Assembly: GCA_028564675.1 (NCBI GenBank)
Contig: JAOVVO010000012.1
Coordinates: 1-64,000 of the forward strand
DNA: 64,000 bases
Source of the DNA: Onchocerca lupi
Taxonomy: Eukaryota; Nematoda; Chromadorea; Rhabditida; Onchocercidae
Direction of reading: 5' to 3'
Of this stretch, positions 21,692 through 33,581 are shown one piece after another. The translations under genes were made by a program, and so were the position numbers. How positions within the stretch are numbered: the stretch's first letter is position 1; every line of letters begins with the position of its first letter. The notes under the pieces are model-generated. The model made no database searches. It saw nothing but the letters and a program-made list of their open reading frames with translations, and was not told the DNA's origin.

Positions 21692-24563
21692 TCACATGAA
21701 AAATTCCTCTGGTGGTTCATTTTTCTTTTGCATAATAACTCGCTCCATAGCCTTATCGAAATGTTCCAAACATACAGATTTTCTTTGCTCACGAAGAGCA
21801 AGCATTCCGGCTTCTGTACAGATTGCCTTAAGAATATGAGATTATTTGCAGGAAGGAACTGAAACATTCGGATAAAATGAATAATTGAAATGAAGCATTT
21901 GATACTTTGCAATCAGCTCCGGAAAGTGATAATTCTGCGGCATATTTTTCAAATTTAACATCAGCTGCGATTTTCATTCCTGCCGTATGTATTTGAAAGA
22001 TTTTGAGTTTTGTTTTTTCATCTGGTCTCGGTAATTCTATTTTACGATCAACACGACCTGGCCGAATGAGCGCCGGATCCAATACATCAATTCGATTTGT
22101 TGCCATTATTATCTGAATAAGGAAAAAAGCCTGTTATTCCGTCTGAGAAATAATGAAACTTTTTTTTGATGCATCATTTGCCTATCATTAAACCTGGTGA
22201 TCTTCAAACTACTTTGATTTGATTTGGACGAGAGTGGAAATTTCTAAAAGATCTATCTTATAGGGTCAATTTCAAATATCAGGAAGTGCACATTTGAGAT
22301 AAGCAACTATGTCTTTTGAACTGCATTCAATGATCATCGAATTCGTCTGCCTTCACCAAAATTTGTTGTAAAATTAAGATTGTGATTCTTTAGAAAATTA
22401 AGCCTCTGTTAAGTTATGTTTAAATTACCTTGACATCACCGCGGCTTTCGAATCCATCAAGTTGATTCAATAATTCTAGCATCGTTCGCTGAACTTCTCT
22501 CTCACCACCACAGGTTGTATCGAATCGTTTAGTACCAATTGCATCAATTTCATCGATAAATATGATGCATGGAGCTGATTCCCTGGCCATCCGAAATAAT
22601 TCTCTGTGAGAATATTATTGTGAGATTCCGAATATTTTTATGGAACATTCCGTGCATTGATTTTTTGTGAAAAAATTAATTTACCGTACTAATTTGGAGC
22701 CTTCACCACTATTTTTCTGAATTAAATCAGCACCGGTAGCTCGGATGAAAGTTGCGGATGTACTGTGTGCTACTGCTTTAGCTAATAAAGTTTTTCCTGA
22801 AGAAAGGACGATTACTTTTCGAGATCTTCTTTTTTTTGAAATTTAAACTTAAAATAATTTACATATGATCATCGAATCTCTTATCATTAAATTCTGAATA
22901 GCAGTACTATGAAGAGTTCTTTCATTAATATGCATCTGAAAACTCTTAAAAGACTGCTGTTATATTGTAATTCAAATTTATCAAAACATTTCATTTCATT
23001 TCTCTCCGAAATATATTAATGATCAAAATTACCTGTTCCCGGTTCGCCGAATAAAATGACACCTTTTGGTGGTGTAATACCCATTTCTTCATAATATTCC
23101 GGATGAACAAGCGGTAGTTCAACAGTTTCTTTGATTTCCTGAATCTGTTCCTCCAATCCTCCGATATCCTAGATTCATTTGAATCACTGGATCAAATGAC
23201 AGATAAATTAAGAAATGAAATGGAAGTTTTCTAAAAAGTCAAAGCATATTAGAACGGAAATAGAAGTGAAGAGAAAAAAATGTTATTACATAATTATTCT
23301 GCAGTCTTCTCCAAAATATAATGCAAATGTGTTGTCTTTATATTTTTCAAGCATTATATATCTACAAAATATATCTTAAAGATATAAGTGAACTTCAAAA
23401 TTCAGTGGTAAATCAATAAATAAACTTTGGAAAGCTTTTCCGCTATACGTTTGGAACTTAAAATTAAAACTAACATCATAGGATTCTTTTGGTGGTTTTT
23501 CAAGTTTATTGATGATTGAATTAGAAGTATCCATACTATCGTGCAATACTCCAACTACTGCAGTAGGAATATTCTTCAAGGATCCTTGAGCTTTTACCAT
23601 AACCAAAGCACCAATACGGATTAAATCTTTGTCAACAATAGATAGTATCGGTATATACCATTCTCGTTTGTTACCTTCGATAACCACTACAGCATGCTGC
23701 AAAGACGAGAAATGGTTTGAATATTACATTAGTAATAGTCAAATTAAAAGAAACATAAAAAATTAAGCAAAGATTGAAACTGATGAATGATTGAAATGTT
23801 TAACTATGGTCACTTGTTTTTCTATCATTCATGTTGACATTATTTTAACATTTTTGTAAACGATGATGGCGAAACAAGTGTAGTCTTTTTGTAATTAAAA
23901 GTAGTAATTGGACAAATATTGGGGCAAGACAGTTTGCTTTTTTTTTTTTTTTTTTAGATATTTTCATATTTCTTTCTTCTTCCTTAAAATTTTTCAGTCT
24001 GCTACTCTTTTTTTAATTCCTAATGAACCTTTTCATCGAGAAAAAGTTCATGAATTCGAGCAAGTGCAATAGGTGAGCCACGTAACGCATTCACAGTTTT
24101 ACGTTCCTTCTTCTGCTGTTCACTGATAGAACCACGTTTTCCTTGCCGTTGAATAAACTCTTTCTCCAGCAACAAATAATCTTTTGTACGGCTTAATCGT
24201 AGAACTTTCAGATAACAATGTTTTCGTGGCATTACTGAAGTAAAACTTTCAAGAAATCCTACTGAGAAAATAGCATTATTATTGTATTGTTTTACTATGG
24301 TGAATGCACGATGACAAATTTAAGCAATAAGCTACAGGATTAATTACTAATTTGATTCAACTTCTGGAAATTAGCAAAAGGTCAAATTATTTTTTAAAGA
24401 ATTTTTGACAGAGACATGAGGTACAATTCTAATATGATTTTTCACCGAATGGTAATTTATTGGCTGTTTCTTGAGTTCTCTGTGGTTTACGAGCAATTTT
24501 CATTGGAGCATGTTGTGGCATCTCTACTCTTTTCTTATCCGTTTTAGACATCTGATTACCCAT
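21692..24563 (-). CDS. divergent Rpt2-like 26S proteasome AAA-ATPase
   Basis: Eight exons give 436 aa, close to the 440 of Rpt2/PSMC1: 24563-24446, 24234-24029, 23696-23475, 23168-23033, 22796-22685, 22603-22429, 22112-21906, 21826-21692. Rpt2 is one of six ATPases in the 19S base that unfold ubiquitinated substrates and open the 20S gate. Conserved features include an N-myristoylation-type start (Met-Gly-Asn-Gln-Met-Ser), the coiled-coil/OB region, Walker A GEPGTGKT (223-230, usual GPPGTGKT), Walker B IIFIDE (about 278-283), sensor Asn329 and the Arg-finger region LIRPGRVDRK. The pore-1 loop reads QKNSGEG (254-260) where Rpt2 has QKYLGDG, so the gripping Tyr-Leu pair is Asn256-Ser257. The tail ends in Phe-Phe-Met instead of Leu-Tyr-Leu. 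Overall divergence suggests a paralogue beside a canonical rpt-2 elsewhere. The acceptor of the last exon is an unusual TTAAG. Confidence 0.9.
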
Positions 24564-25617
24564 TTTCTCTTTCAGGATGTTCGTACAAGAGTGTTTACTA
24601 TGGTATTTGGCAAGAAATGAATAATATCTAAAAGCTTAATGATTCAAATGCTCCACCGACCAGAGCACAGATGCAACAACTAGAGAAATAACATCAACCT
24701 TATCAATTCGCTCATTTTATATACCATGGAAAATGATGTTAATCATTTCAGTTTAACAGAATATTGATCTGACTGAGTGGTATAGATGATAATCTTTTTT
24801 GTCATTGATGATTGCAGTGGAAATATGATAAGGGAATGATGATAACAGTCAAAAAATATTCTTTTTATCTATTTTATAACAGCCTAACATAATTTTAGAT
24901 TTAATATAAAGATGTTATCACGAGTGATATCACTCGTGATAATATCTTCATATTAAATATATGAATTAGACTCGTTAATGTCACAATAAGCGGAATTTTA
25001 AAGCAGCTTCTCTTCCTTAATTTTCCGAATATGTAAAACGAGAGAAGTTACTCAAGATTTCTCGTCCTTCTTCCCCGTCTTTCCCGACCCATATCATCTC
25101 CCTTTTCATGTCGTCATTACCATACATTTTGAACTTGTAGTATAAAGTTTTTTTTTTTTTCATTGGAATGAGTATTTTGTAAAATATATATGATATTTGA
25201 TAGTTTCATAAAAGAAGTATATCGATGTCGATAATTCTTCGAATGGGAAGCATCAAATGGCTATGAAATCAGTACAGTACTCCTCGTCATTTCGTGTCCT
25301 TCCATTTCTATTATTTCATCGTTTCACTTTCAAACTCATCTCTCTTGTCCTGAAAAGTATTTCTCATCTAAATTCAATTAAAAACGGTATTGAGTCTAAT
25401 TCATCAATGATCTGATCTAAGACAATCTTTCAAGGCTTCAAAATCTGACTGATAATGTCTAGGAGAGATCAAAGTGCGGAAAGGCAGGAGGGGAAGGGTT
25501 TGGTAAGATCAACAATTTTTTGAGATAATCTGATCAAACTGTAGTGACCTCGAGGTCATTTGTAATTATAACTACTCTTCCCTCTTCCCTCTTTCTCCAT
25601 TTTAGCATATCAAACAT
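24564..25617. other. intergenic, contains a long palindrome
   Basis: Upstream of the Rpt2-like gene. No convincing gene; a minus-strand frame of about 50 codons (25163 down to about 25010) starts with a poly-Lys run and was not accepted. Promoter elements for the Rpt2-like gene should lie at its left end. Confidence 0.45.
24899..24958. repeat. 60-bp loopless palindrome
   Basis: Centred between 24928 and 24929 in TGAT/ATCA. The innermost 28 bp (24915-24942) are a perfect palindrome built on TTATCACGAGTGAT. The arms continue to 30 bp each with only two mismatches (24914/24943 and 24908/24949). It lies about 340 bp upstream of the Rpt2-like start codon. Confidence 0.9.
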
Positions 25618-27258
25618 TTACTGCGAAAAAATTATAATTTGACGTATTTGAGGTGTACACACAGACACACGTATATTTACCGTTTCGCCGCCCTCCTTCT
25701 TCTCCGTTTCACTTTCCTTCTCTTCTGCTTTCTTTTCTTCCTTCTCTTCCCGCTTTTCCTCCTTCTTATCTTCTTCTTTCTTTTCCTCCTCTTTCCCTTC
25801 CTCTTTTTTCTTTTCTTCCTTCTTTTCTTCTCCTCCACTCTTTTTCTCTTCAACTTCTTGTGTTGCCATCACGTTCATCTCGGTTGGAATCTTTCGGTCG
25901 CTTTGTTGAGTCTGAAACAAGATTCTTTCCATAGTTTATTAGTGATAATTTTAGTGATATAACACTGATATTTCATGGAGACATAATTCCTCTCTCGATC
26001 GAGAATGAATCCTCCGTAATTTTATGCATCCATCTGAATCCCGTCTTAATCATCGCTACATAATTTAAAATTCATTTTTAGCAGTTGTAATTCAGCTCAA
26101 ACTCGAAGTATATGCGATTACTATCGAATTTTATTTAACAGAGTTAAATTAATCTTTTAATAAATTTGGAAGTTGATTTCGAAATATAATATCGACCGGT
26201 GCTATCTCTCCTTTATTGGATTTCCTGGATCCCTCTACCTTCGAATCTTTTTTCGAGCTTTTTTCCTTTGAACTCTCTTTCTTCGATTCTATCTTTTCTG
26301 CAGCCTGAAATTTCGAATTTTCACTAACGGTGAAGGATCAGTCTGTTTTTCATGAAATATTTGAATACTTTCAATTTGCTCGAGTTCCATCTTCACAGAA
26401 TTCATTTTAAGAAAAAGTCATAAAAATTCGTATTTTAAAGAGAAGCAAAATTCGGGATAATCAATAGTACGGGCTCCTTTTTTCAGACTAAAGAAGACTG
26501 AATAAATAGGAATAATTTTGCATACATTTGTGATATATGTATGAATTACTGCAAGCAGAACTTATGATCAACTGAATCCCAAATCCGCCCGATAAGAAAT
26601 AATCTTACCGCCCCAATTCAATATGAATATATTCGTATTGAATTTTCATCGGAGTTTTTTGATTGAGAACAAGAAATGGAATTTTTGGTTCCAGTTTAAA
26701 ATGATTTACTTCTTTCTTCTCCTCCACTTTCTTTTTTTCGCCTTCACCTTCGTCCATCATAGATTGTGTCTTCTGCTCATCCATTGGTGCTAAAGCTGCT
26801 GGTGCAGGTTGTGGTTGACCAGGAGGAACTGCACCTGTGCTGTCTCTAAATTTTTTCAAAATGAGCTAATTCTTGATCGCAAAAGGTTAGTAATGATCAG
26901 ATTGGAGACTTCTAGACGACGACGAGAATTTTTGGTTTTCCTGGATTGAATTATTTATAGTAATATTCAATTTCTGACAATAAACTTATTCTTTACGATG
27001 AATAGTATGAAATTTCATCTAAAATTATTTACAGATATATCGCCATAGCGTTACAAATGTGTCTCTCTGTCTTCGTGACATTATAATTGCATTCTATAAT
27101 TATCTTTTCTAATCTGTTCAGATGAAAATGTCCATCTGTTGTCGAGAAATATGAAGAAAAGAAAACTTTTTCTTGGTGCATTGTATGATAGCAATCAGAG
27201 CAAAAGTTGTAATGGCGGCCAAGCTGAAGGTTTGATGAGCGAGTATTGTAATGAGCAT
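25618..27258 (-). CDS. small signal-anchor membrane protein with Lys/Glu-rich tail, two possible 3' ends
   Basis: First exon 27258-27167 encodes a start Met followed by a hydrophobic segment (about residues 9-26, rich in Ala, Ile, Thr) and a CTKKK stop-transfer cluster. Exon 26845-26710 adds a Pro/Ala/Gln segment (VPPGQPQPAPAALAP) and acidic-basic repeats. Exon 3 starts at 26304 and can run to a stop at 26149 (127 aa), or use an in-frame GTAGAG donor after 26239. In the second case it joins exon 25911-25618, which is almost pure Glu/Lys (195 aa). Phases agree for both forms. I do not recognise a family. A single membrane span with a highly charged, probably disordered cytoplasmic tail is the best description. 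Long T/C-rich frames on the opposite strand are shadows of the Lys/Glu codons. Confidence 0.55.
25681..25911 (-). other. Glu/Lys repeat exon (purine tract)
   Basis: On the plus strand this is a nearly continuous pyrimidine (CTT/TTC/TCC) tract. On the minus strand it reads GAA/GAG/AAG codons for over 50 residues. Such polypurine tracts can adopt triplex structures and are prone to slippage. Confidence 0.6.
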
Positions 27259-28150
27259 TGCTTCATCGATCATGTTTCTGATATATTTTTTCCCTTCAGA
27301 TACGTCTTCTATATAAACAAATGGCCTATAAACAGGTATGTCGGAAGTTATGTCTGGATGATGGTCGAGTTTCGGAAGCTGAAGTTTGCTATCAGCTTTG
27401 GATCTTCAACCGGATAAATCTATTGATTTAACAATCTTTTAATTTTGGTTAGTAATCAGAGATTTCTCTCAAAGCACAAGAGAAACAGTTTAAATTTCCA
27501 GCCACTTTAAGTATATAGTGAAAACTTACAATAAAATTTCATTCATTCTCCCATATCTTTTATAAATTCCAATTATTTGCATAATTTTGACATTATCTTC
27601 TCAATTAGCAAAACGTGATGCATTCTGCATCGTCACTTGACAGATTAACTGACCATTTGTATATTTGCTTCAAAAATTGGACAAAATATCAGAAAGCAGG
27701 CAATGCTTTGAATTGCAATTTCAAGCGTCATCATCATCAGCACTGTTTCGATACCAAGATTGCGTCATATTTTATATTATACTTTGACTTTTCGACAGCT
27801 TACAGAGAAAAACGATTGATGAAATGTGTTCAAAGTATTTAAGAATTGTTTCTAGTCATTCAGCTCATGAAATACGCAAATGCAATCAATTATTAGATTG
27901 TACAACAAATAAGTGTAACTTTTTTGATTTCCGAACTTTCTGAATAGCGAAAATTCACGTGTCTCACTATATATTAGGAAAAAGATCTGATTATTTGTAA
28001 TTTGGTTTGTGGTCTGGATTGGATATTTTTTCTTGCTGTTGTGAGCCGCTAGGTCAATGATAGCCTTTACTGGATTTATATGATGCTAAGCAGTAATAAA
28101 AAAATGCATATCGTTCTTTTGTATATCATTTTGTATATCAAACAGGTATG
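27259..28150. other. intergenic, no supported gene
   Basis: A short plus-strand two-exon frame (27210-27227 joined to 27301-27432, about 50 aa) overlaps the antisense first exon of the membrane protein and was not accepted. Nothing else was recognised. Confidence 0.4.
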
Positions 28151-28489
28151 TTATTTTTTTTCTTTTGTGACATCGTTCTCTTTCCACTGCATCACTGCTG
28201 TTGCTTCTGGTGAATTGTCGCTCGTGCTGCCGAAACCGTTCTCGAAGTTGAATTGGAATTGAACTGCAAGTGATACTAATCATGAAAAAACTGATCTCTG
28301 TTGACTAGAAAAGCTCTTTTTTATATGGATAATTTTTGATCTTTTTTTATGGATAATCTTGCTTGTTGATGATGACTTACAGCACGCTATACAAAAGCTG
28401 TTTGTTCTAATTGTTAGAACAAAGGATAAGGGATAGACAATGCTTACAACATTACAAACAAAGCACACGAGTTTTAGTCCTTGCAACAT
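28151..28489 (-). CDS. tiny two-exon protein with hydrophobic N terminus
   Basis: Exon 28489-28381 ends T|GTAAG in phase 1. Exon 28263-28151 begins after CTTGCAG in the matching phase and ends at TAA, for 73 aa. The first half is hydrophobic and Cys-containing (about residues 5-26), resembling a signal peptide or membrane anchor. The second half is hydrophilic (Asn, Ser, Glu, Lys) and ends in a Lys-Glu-Lys-Lys tail. No family recognised. Support is the clean splice pair and the compositional switch; short length keeps confidence low. If secreted it would be a small species- or lineage-specific peptide. Confidence 0.4.
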
Positions 28490-29354
28490 TCCAGACGGTT
28501 AACATGATTTGCCTTGGATGATAAGTAACTCACTTGTCTGAGAAATATTGTAAATTTCTTTCTCACAAATTACATGGATTATTTTGTCATTTCGGTTTTA
28601 CCGTCGTACGTGCTTCAAAGGATGCTCGCGTTTGGTTTTTCCTTTCATTCTTTTTCTTACAGTGCAGATTAATTTTCTTTATATATCCTCCTAGTTATAT
28701 CATATAACTTTATTGTTTCACTAAATACTTGCACTAATTGCTTTTATATAATAATATGTATTGTTTGAAAGTTTTAACCTACAATTGAAGAATAAGCAAA
28801 TTTCTTGATGCTTCAAATCTTTTCATTCCTGAAATCTTTTATTCATTCAATTCCGAATTGCTTCAATGAAAATTAAGATGATAATTCGATCAATTTTAAA
28901 ATAATTTTAAAACTAAATCTCTTCCTCTGTCTAACTGTTTGATAAATGCGAATATCTGACAATTATCATAGCAAAAAATTTACTTGCGACAGCTCAATCT
29001 TCTATAAAGAATGGTTTTGAATTTGAAACTTAGATTTTCTCCTGACATTGAATGAAGTAATAAATGAACGCCACTAACGCCATGTTTCCCTTTTTCTTTG
29101 AACGAAGTGCCATTTCAAGAATGAACTGCAACGAAGTGGCATTTTGAAAATGAATTTATATGAACCAACAATTTGCATAATTATGAAATTCAAATTACAG
29201 AATTTAGATTTTTCCCAAGAACTATAAGAATACAAGCATTGATGTATACGATTTTCCAACAACTTAGACTTGTATAAATATATAAAATTTCATTTGCTTA
29301 GCTTCAAATGGAAACATTTTATCCGAACGTCTAGTGAATCGTTAAAAAGCTGTG
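28490..29354. other. intergenic, nothing recognised
   Basis: A/T-rich sequence between divergently transcribed genes (minus at left, plus at right). It may carry promoters for both. A small direct repeat (AACGAAGTG/GCCATTT-like) occurs at about 29100-29145. Confidence 0.4.
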
Positions 29355-32300
29355 ATGACAAAAGCAGCAAAGGTATTTTTTGTGAAAATTTCAGTTGAAA
29401 ATAATGATTAGATTAATAAAATTATCAAAGTGTCCTGGATAAGTTGAACTAATTTTGTAGCAAAATTAATTTGAAACTAATTCCAAATTAATCATGACAA
29501 GAATATTTTTTAATGATTTTATTTTGAAAGTAGTATCTATTACAAAGGAAATGACAGTGAAAGATTTGTGTAAATTAAAAGTTTATGGATTTCTGCTAGG
29601 ATGTCAACAAACACATCCAGTTTTCTGACTTGTACGCTTTCTAATGTTTAGTCTAAATATATTCATCATTTCTTTTTTTATAAGATTACAAACTCATGAA
29701 GACTTCCTTGAACCCCTTGAAGTGACCTAAAAATGGCAAGTTTTTTCACTTTGTTAAAAACAATCGAGTTTTCTCTTGTGGTAAATGTACTTATCACAAT
29801 TGCGTAAGAGTGTCATCCTTCTGACAAAGCAGGTATTGCTAATGCTATGAATGCATCAAATATTTCACTGAAACTGGATTGAAAACCTTTACAAAGTTCC
29901 ATTAAAATTGAAGGATTCGTAGTTTTTGATGGCCAAAAGTAAAACATAACTCATTCCTGATTGCATCAAATTTTGTTTGCTATTCCAAGCAACGACGAAA
30001 TTTTTGTTTCTTTTCTACAGACTGACGACACTTCTGTTACCGCACACTGCAAGGAAGAGAAATTATGGTTGCATGTTCATCACGATGAAGGTAAGTTTGT
30101 TTTTGAGAATTAATCATCCTTCGCTTCTTTCTTCTTCAGTGCTGCAGTTATTTGCAAAAAAAGCTTTAAGCTTTCACTGATTAAAGAGCAGATGGAAATT
30201 ATGCAAATATGTATCGAACATTATTTGATTTTCGCTTTTGACATTTCCAGATAGCCTTCCAAATTATTTCGAAAATAGCAGTGGTTTAGATGAGTTCGGC
30301 AATGTGGAATTTAATGATATTCAATTTCAATACGATTTTCGACTTCATCGAAAAAGCATACAGATAAGACAGATCAGCTAATTTTCAAAAATTTGAATTT
30401 TTTTTATTGATCTGATCTTTTGTTCATTTTATAGGCTGTAACTGAAATAGGAAACTCGTTGCAATCTGTCGTACCGATGATTGTCTATTATCGCCATGTT
30501 TGGTGGAATTATGGCTACAAATTAACGCTTGAAGAAAGTATAAATTGTGTATTATAATAAATTCGTCTTTGAAACAATCATCTTGTGAATTAATTTGTTC
30601 CCTCAATTCATCATTTTATGCATTAAAATGGACTTTGAAGTATAACTATTCAAATTAAAATCTTCAAAAATGTTTCAATTAAAGAACAAATTAAGCTCGA
30701 AGGATTTTTGATCGAAAGCAAAATTACTGCAGTATACTTCTCAGTTGTTTATTAATTGATATATGCAAACAACAGATAAATGTTTCTCGTTGCTGCTGAA
30801 AAGCCTTGGACCTACAGCAAACCCAGAAAAAAAAGTGCCAAGAGGAGCGATTGGCAATAATGCTCCAAACAATCAAAAATCACCGCGTGCCTCCAATGTT
30901 CGTGTGACTCTTAGTGTGAAAAAAAGCGAAGTTTTAGAAACAGTTACTGAAGGTAAGTATTTTATCGTGATTTTGAACGTAATAAAAAAAAATTCGAAAT
31001 TGATGAAAAAATTGATTTTCAGGAGAATTAGTCGAAAGTTCCTTTGGTATTGGTTACATCTGTGTTAATTTGATAAGTCAATCAATTTTGCAAGAACTCA
31101 CTGAGAATCATGAATTTATTATTTTGCATATTTCGATGAATATTAACAAGAATTACTTCAATATCGAAGAGCTTATTGAATTTCCTGTTGCGCCATCGAT
31201 GAAGTAAAATCTTTTTATTGTTGAAACTTGTTATTTCACTATTTTTGTGGTATCAAAGCAAATGAAAAACTGCTGCAATTCGTTTCACTTTAATCTATTC
31301 AGAATAGCTGTCAAGACAAAGTTTCAAGAAGTTGAATTTGTCAAGTAATGGGAAAAGAAATTGTAAATTGACAAGTAATGGAAAGAAAGAAGAATCTTTG
31401 AAGGAGCGGGAGAAGATGGATCTGTGCTTAATTATGTTGTATTATTGATTGAAATTTTTTGTTAATATGATGTATTATTGATTGAAATGCTTTTTTAATT
31501 GTTAGAATATCGATGAATCCTGAAAATTATAATTTGCTAGAAGCAGTGTTGGCACAAGAACCAAGTCGCGATTCGGATTTTGTTTTTACAAGAGGTAAAC
31601 AAACATTACTAAAATCTGCTAAAAAGTTTAGACTGCTATTTGCTGTAGTTTGGAGAAGATATCAAAATCATCAGAATCAAGTATCCAAATATTTCCAGAA
31701 TTCGTAGAGCAGAAATTAAAAATATAAAGTGACTAGGAAATGAACTACTGTACTTGATGAATAAGTAAGACTAATTAACTGATATTGATAATGAGTCAAT
31801 TATCTATTTGGATTCATTTATAAACAAACATTAATAAGTTATAATATTTGCAGGAAGTGGTGCGAACAATGATGCGACATCTTACCATGTTCATCAGAAT
31901 GTTCTTAAACAGCGATCATCCATGTTAGAAGGTATTCTACGACAAAAACATTCGCTTCCGACTGATCAATTACTTGTGGTCGATACTGAGGACCGTATCA
32001 TTTTTCCATACTTAACGGATGATGACATGAAATTTGTTAGTTCCTTTTGAAATTATGGTTCATTATCTCCCGAACTTTAAAGCATAAAATTTCATTAATT
32101 GCTACATCACAAATCACTTCAGTTACTTACTTATTTGTACACGGGTAAAATAATATTACCGAAATTTGATGGCTTTGCTCGAGTAGGTCGTATTTTATCA
32201 GTGTTGATCGATCGTGAACAACTAGTCAATATTTTTATGCATTGGCAGAAATTAATTGTCAAAAATCTTCTCCAAATTGAAAAGGTTCTGTTTCTTTTTC

Positions 32301-32948
32301 AATTTAAGGAAATCAAAGAATGTAAGATTCTTAAATTGAATTTTTGTAACAGTTCAGCTATGCTGCTGCTTTCCTTCTATATTTTATAACGGTTATGAAA
32401 TTTCAATTTAAGTAACTATAAATATGATTAGAAATATTACTGCGTAAATCTATCATAATTTTAGTATACACTATGATACGTGTAACTCATCTGAGATCAA
32501 AACATTCTCATTGTCGAATTTTTGAATAATTTTATTAATTGTCCCTATAATTTTTTATGTATGAAATACTCCGAAGAATTCCACTATTTTCATTCGAAAT
32601 AAAAGCATATTTTAGAATAATAATAATGATCGAATTATTGAAGAAAGTTTCAAAGCATTGATATCGGTGTTCAGTGCACCGTATGGAGCATTACCGTATG
32701 CCAAGAGAATGGCACTTTCCTTGCTTGCTGATCAGGTCCCTTCTTTATTCATAATTCTAATAATTCTTCCTTTCTAATTAAAAACTTGCAATGATCATTT
32801 GCAGATTACAAAAAGTAATGAAGCTTTGGTAGAAAAATATAGCGAGCAATCGCAGTATGGCCCGTATCAAGTTGGACATTTCATAGAAATTGCATTGAAA
32901 CTGAAACGTATTATCACTTCGATCAAAAAAACTCCTTGTATTCTTTAA
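29355..32948 (+). CDS. BTB/POZ-domain-like protein
   Basis: Well-phased exons: 30776-30952, 31023-31203, 31506-31594, 31854-32035, 32123-32284, 32616-32735, 32805-32948 (stop). Less certain 5' exons: 29355-29372 (start), 30021-30090, 30251-30303 and 30435-30537. The full model is about 432 aa. The exon at 31854 contains YHVHQNVLKQRSSMLEGIL and the next begins LLTYLYTGKIIL. These fit the two most recognisable BTB elements, His-x-x-Val-Leu-x-x-Arg-Ser near the start and the Leu-x-x-Tyr-x-Tyr-Thr-Gly helix. BTB proteins often act as CUL3 adaptors or dimerisation factors. The roughly 250 residues before it are unrecognised, and a C-terminal helical region follows. The weak donor after 30303 is the doubtful junction. 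Specific function unknown. Confidence 0.68.
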
Positions 32949-33581
32949 ATTATTATAATTAGCGTGCTTTTAAAATTATGTGATCTCATTTCATTTCAAT
33001 AAATATCTTTATCATCATTGATAAATTGTGACAAAGAAAAGAAGCAATCAAAGATCGCGATTCATAGTACTGAAAGATACATGTGTTTGAATAAAACATT
33101 ATTTGAAATATAATTGATTGGGAAGGAAAATCCGTGGATTTTTTGTCTTTTATTGAAAAGAACTGGAATTTGAATTTCTATTGTGGTTACTACACATTAG
33201 TGTGAAGAATTGTTCTGTTTATCTGTCTCAAATTTCAAAATTTCGCGGAGAAATTCATGGATGATTGACAGAATTATCGAATCAGAATGATTTCGACAGA
33301 AAAGCCGGAATTTATCAAAACAATTTTAAAGACTGACAAAAAATTGGAATACTTCTAATTAAATAATAAATATTTCTCATGCATTTGAATTGGGTACTAT
33401 TTGAATGAACTATTACAACATATTGCAGGAAATTGCATGACTGACGCTAATTTTCACTTATCGATTGATAAATTATGCATATTATATGAAATTAACACTG
33501 GATAAATGATACGGAATAAGGCCTGGCAATCAGTTTGTTATTTTTATTAGCTCGAGAGAGAGGCGCTGTTCAGCAACGACA
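32949..33581. other. spacer between BTB-like gene and kinase
   Basis: No gene seen. It should hold the BTB-like 3' UTR and the kinase promoter; both genes run in the same direction with about 630 bp between them. Confidence 0.5.

Noticed and set aside
25010..25163. About 50-codon minus-strand frame starting with poly-Lys
   Set aside because: Begins in a homopolymer run; no link to the neighbouring Glu/Lys exon could be shown.
25639..25962. Plus-strand Leu/Phe/Ser-rich frames of about 100 codons
   Set aside because: They are the complement of GAA/GAG/AAG codons of the Glu/Lys exon, a composition artefact.
27210..27432. Plus-strand small two-exon gene (starts Met-Ala-Ala-Lys, ends near 27432)
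   Set aside because: Phases match, but it overlaps the antisense signal-anchor exon that links in phase to a longer chain. Both cannot easily be real, and the minus model has more support.
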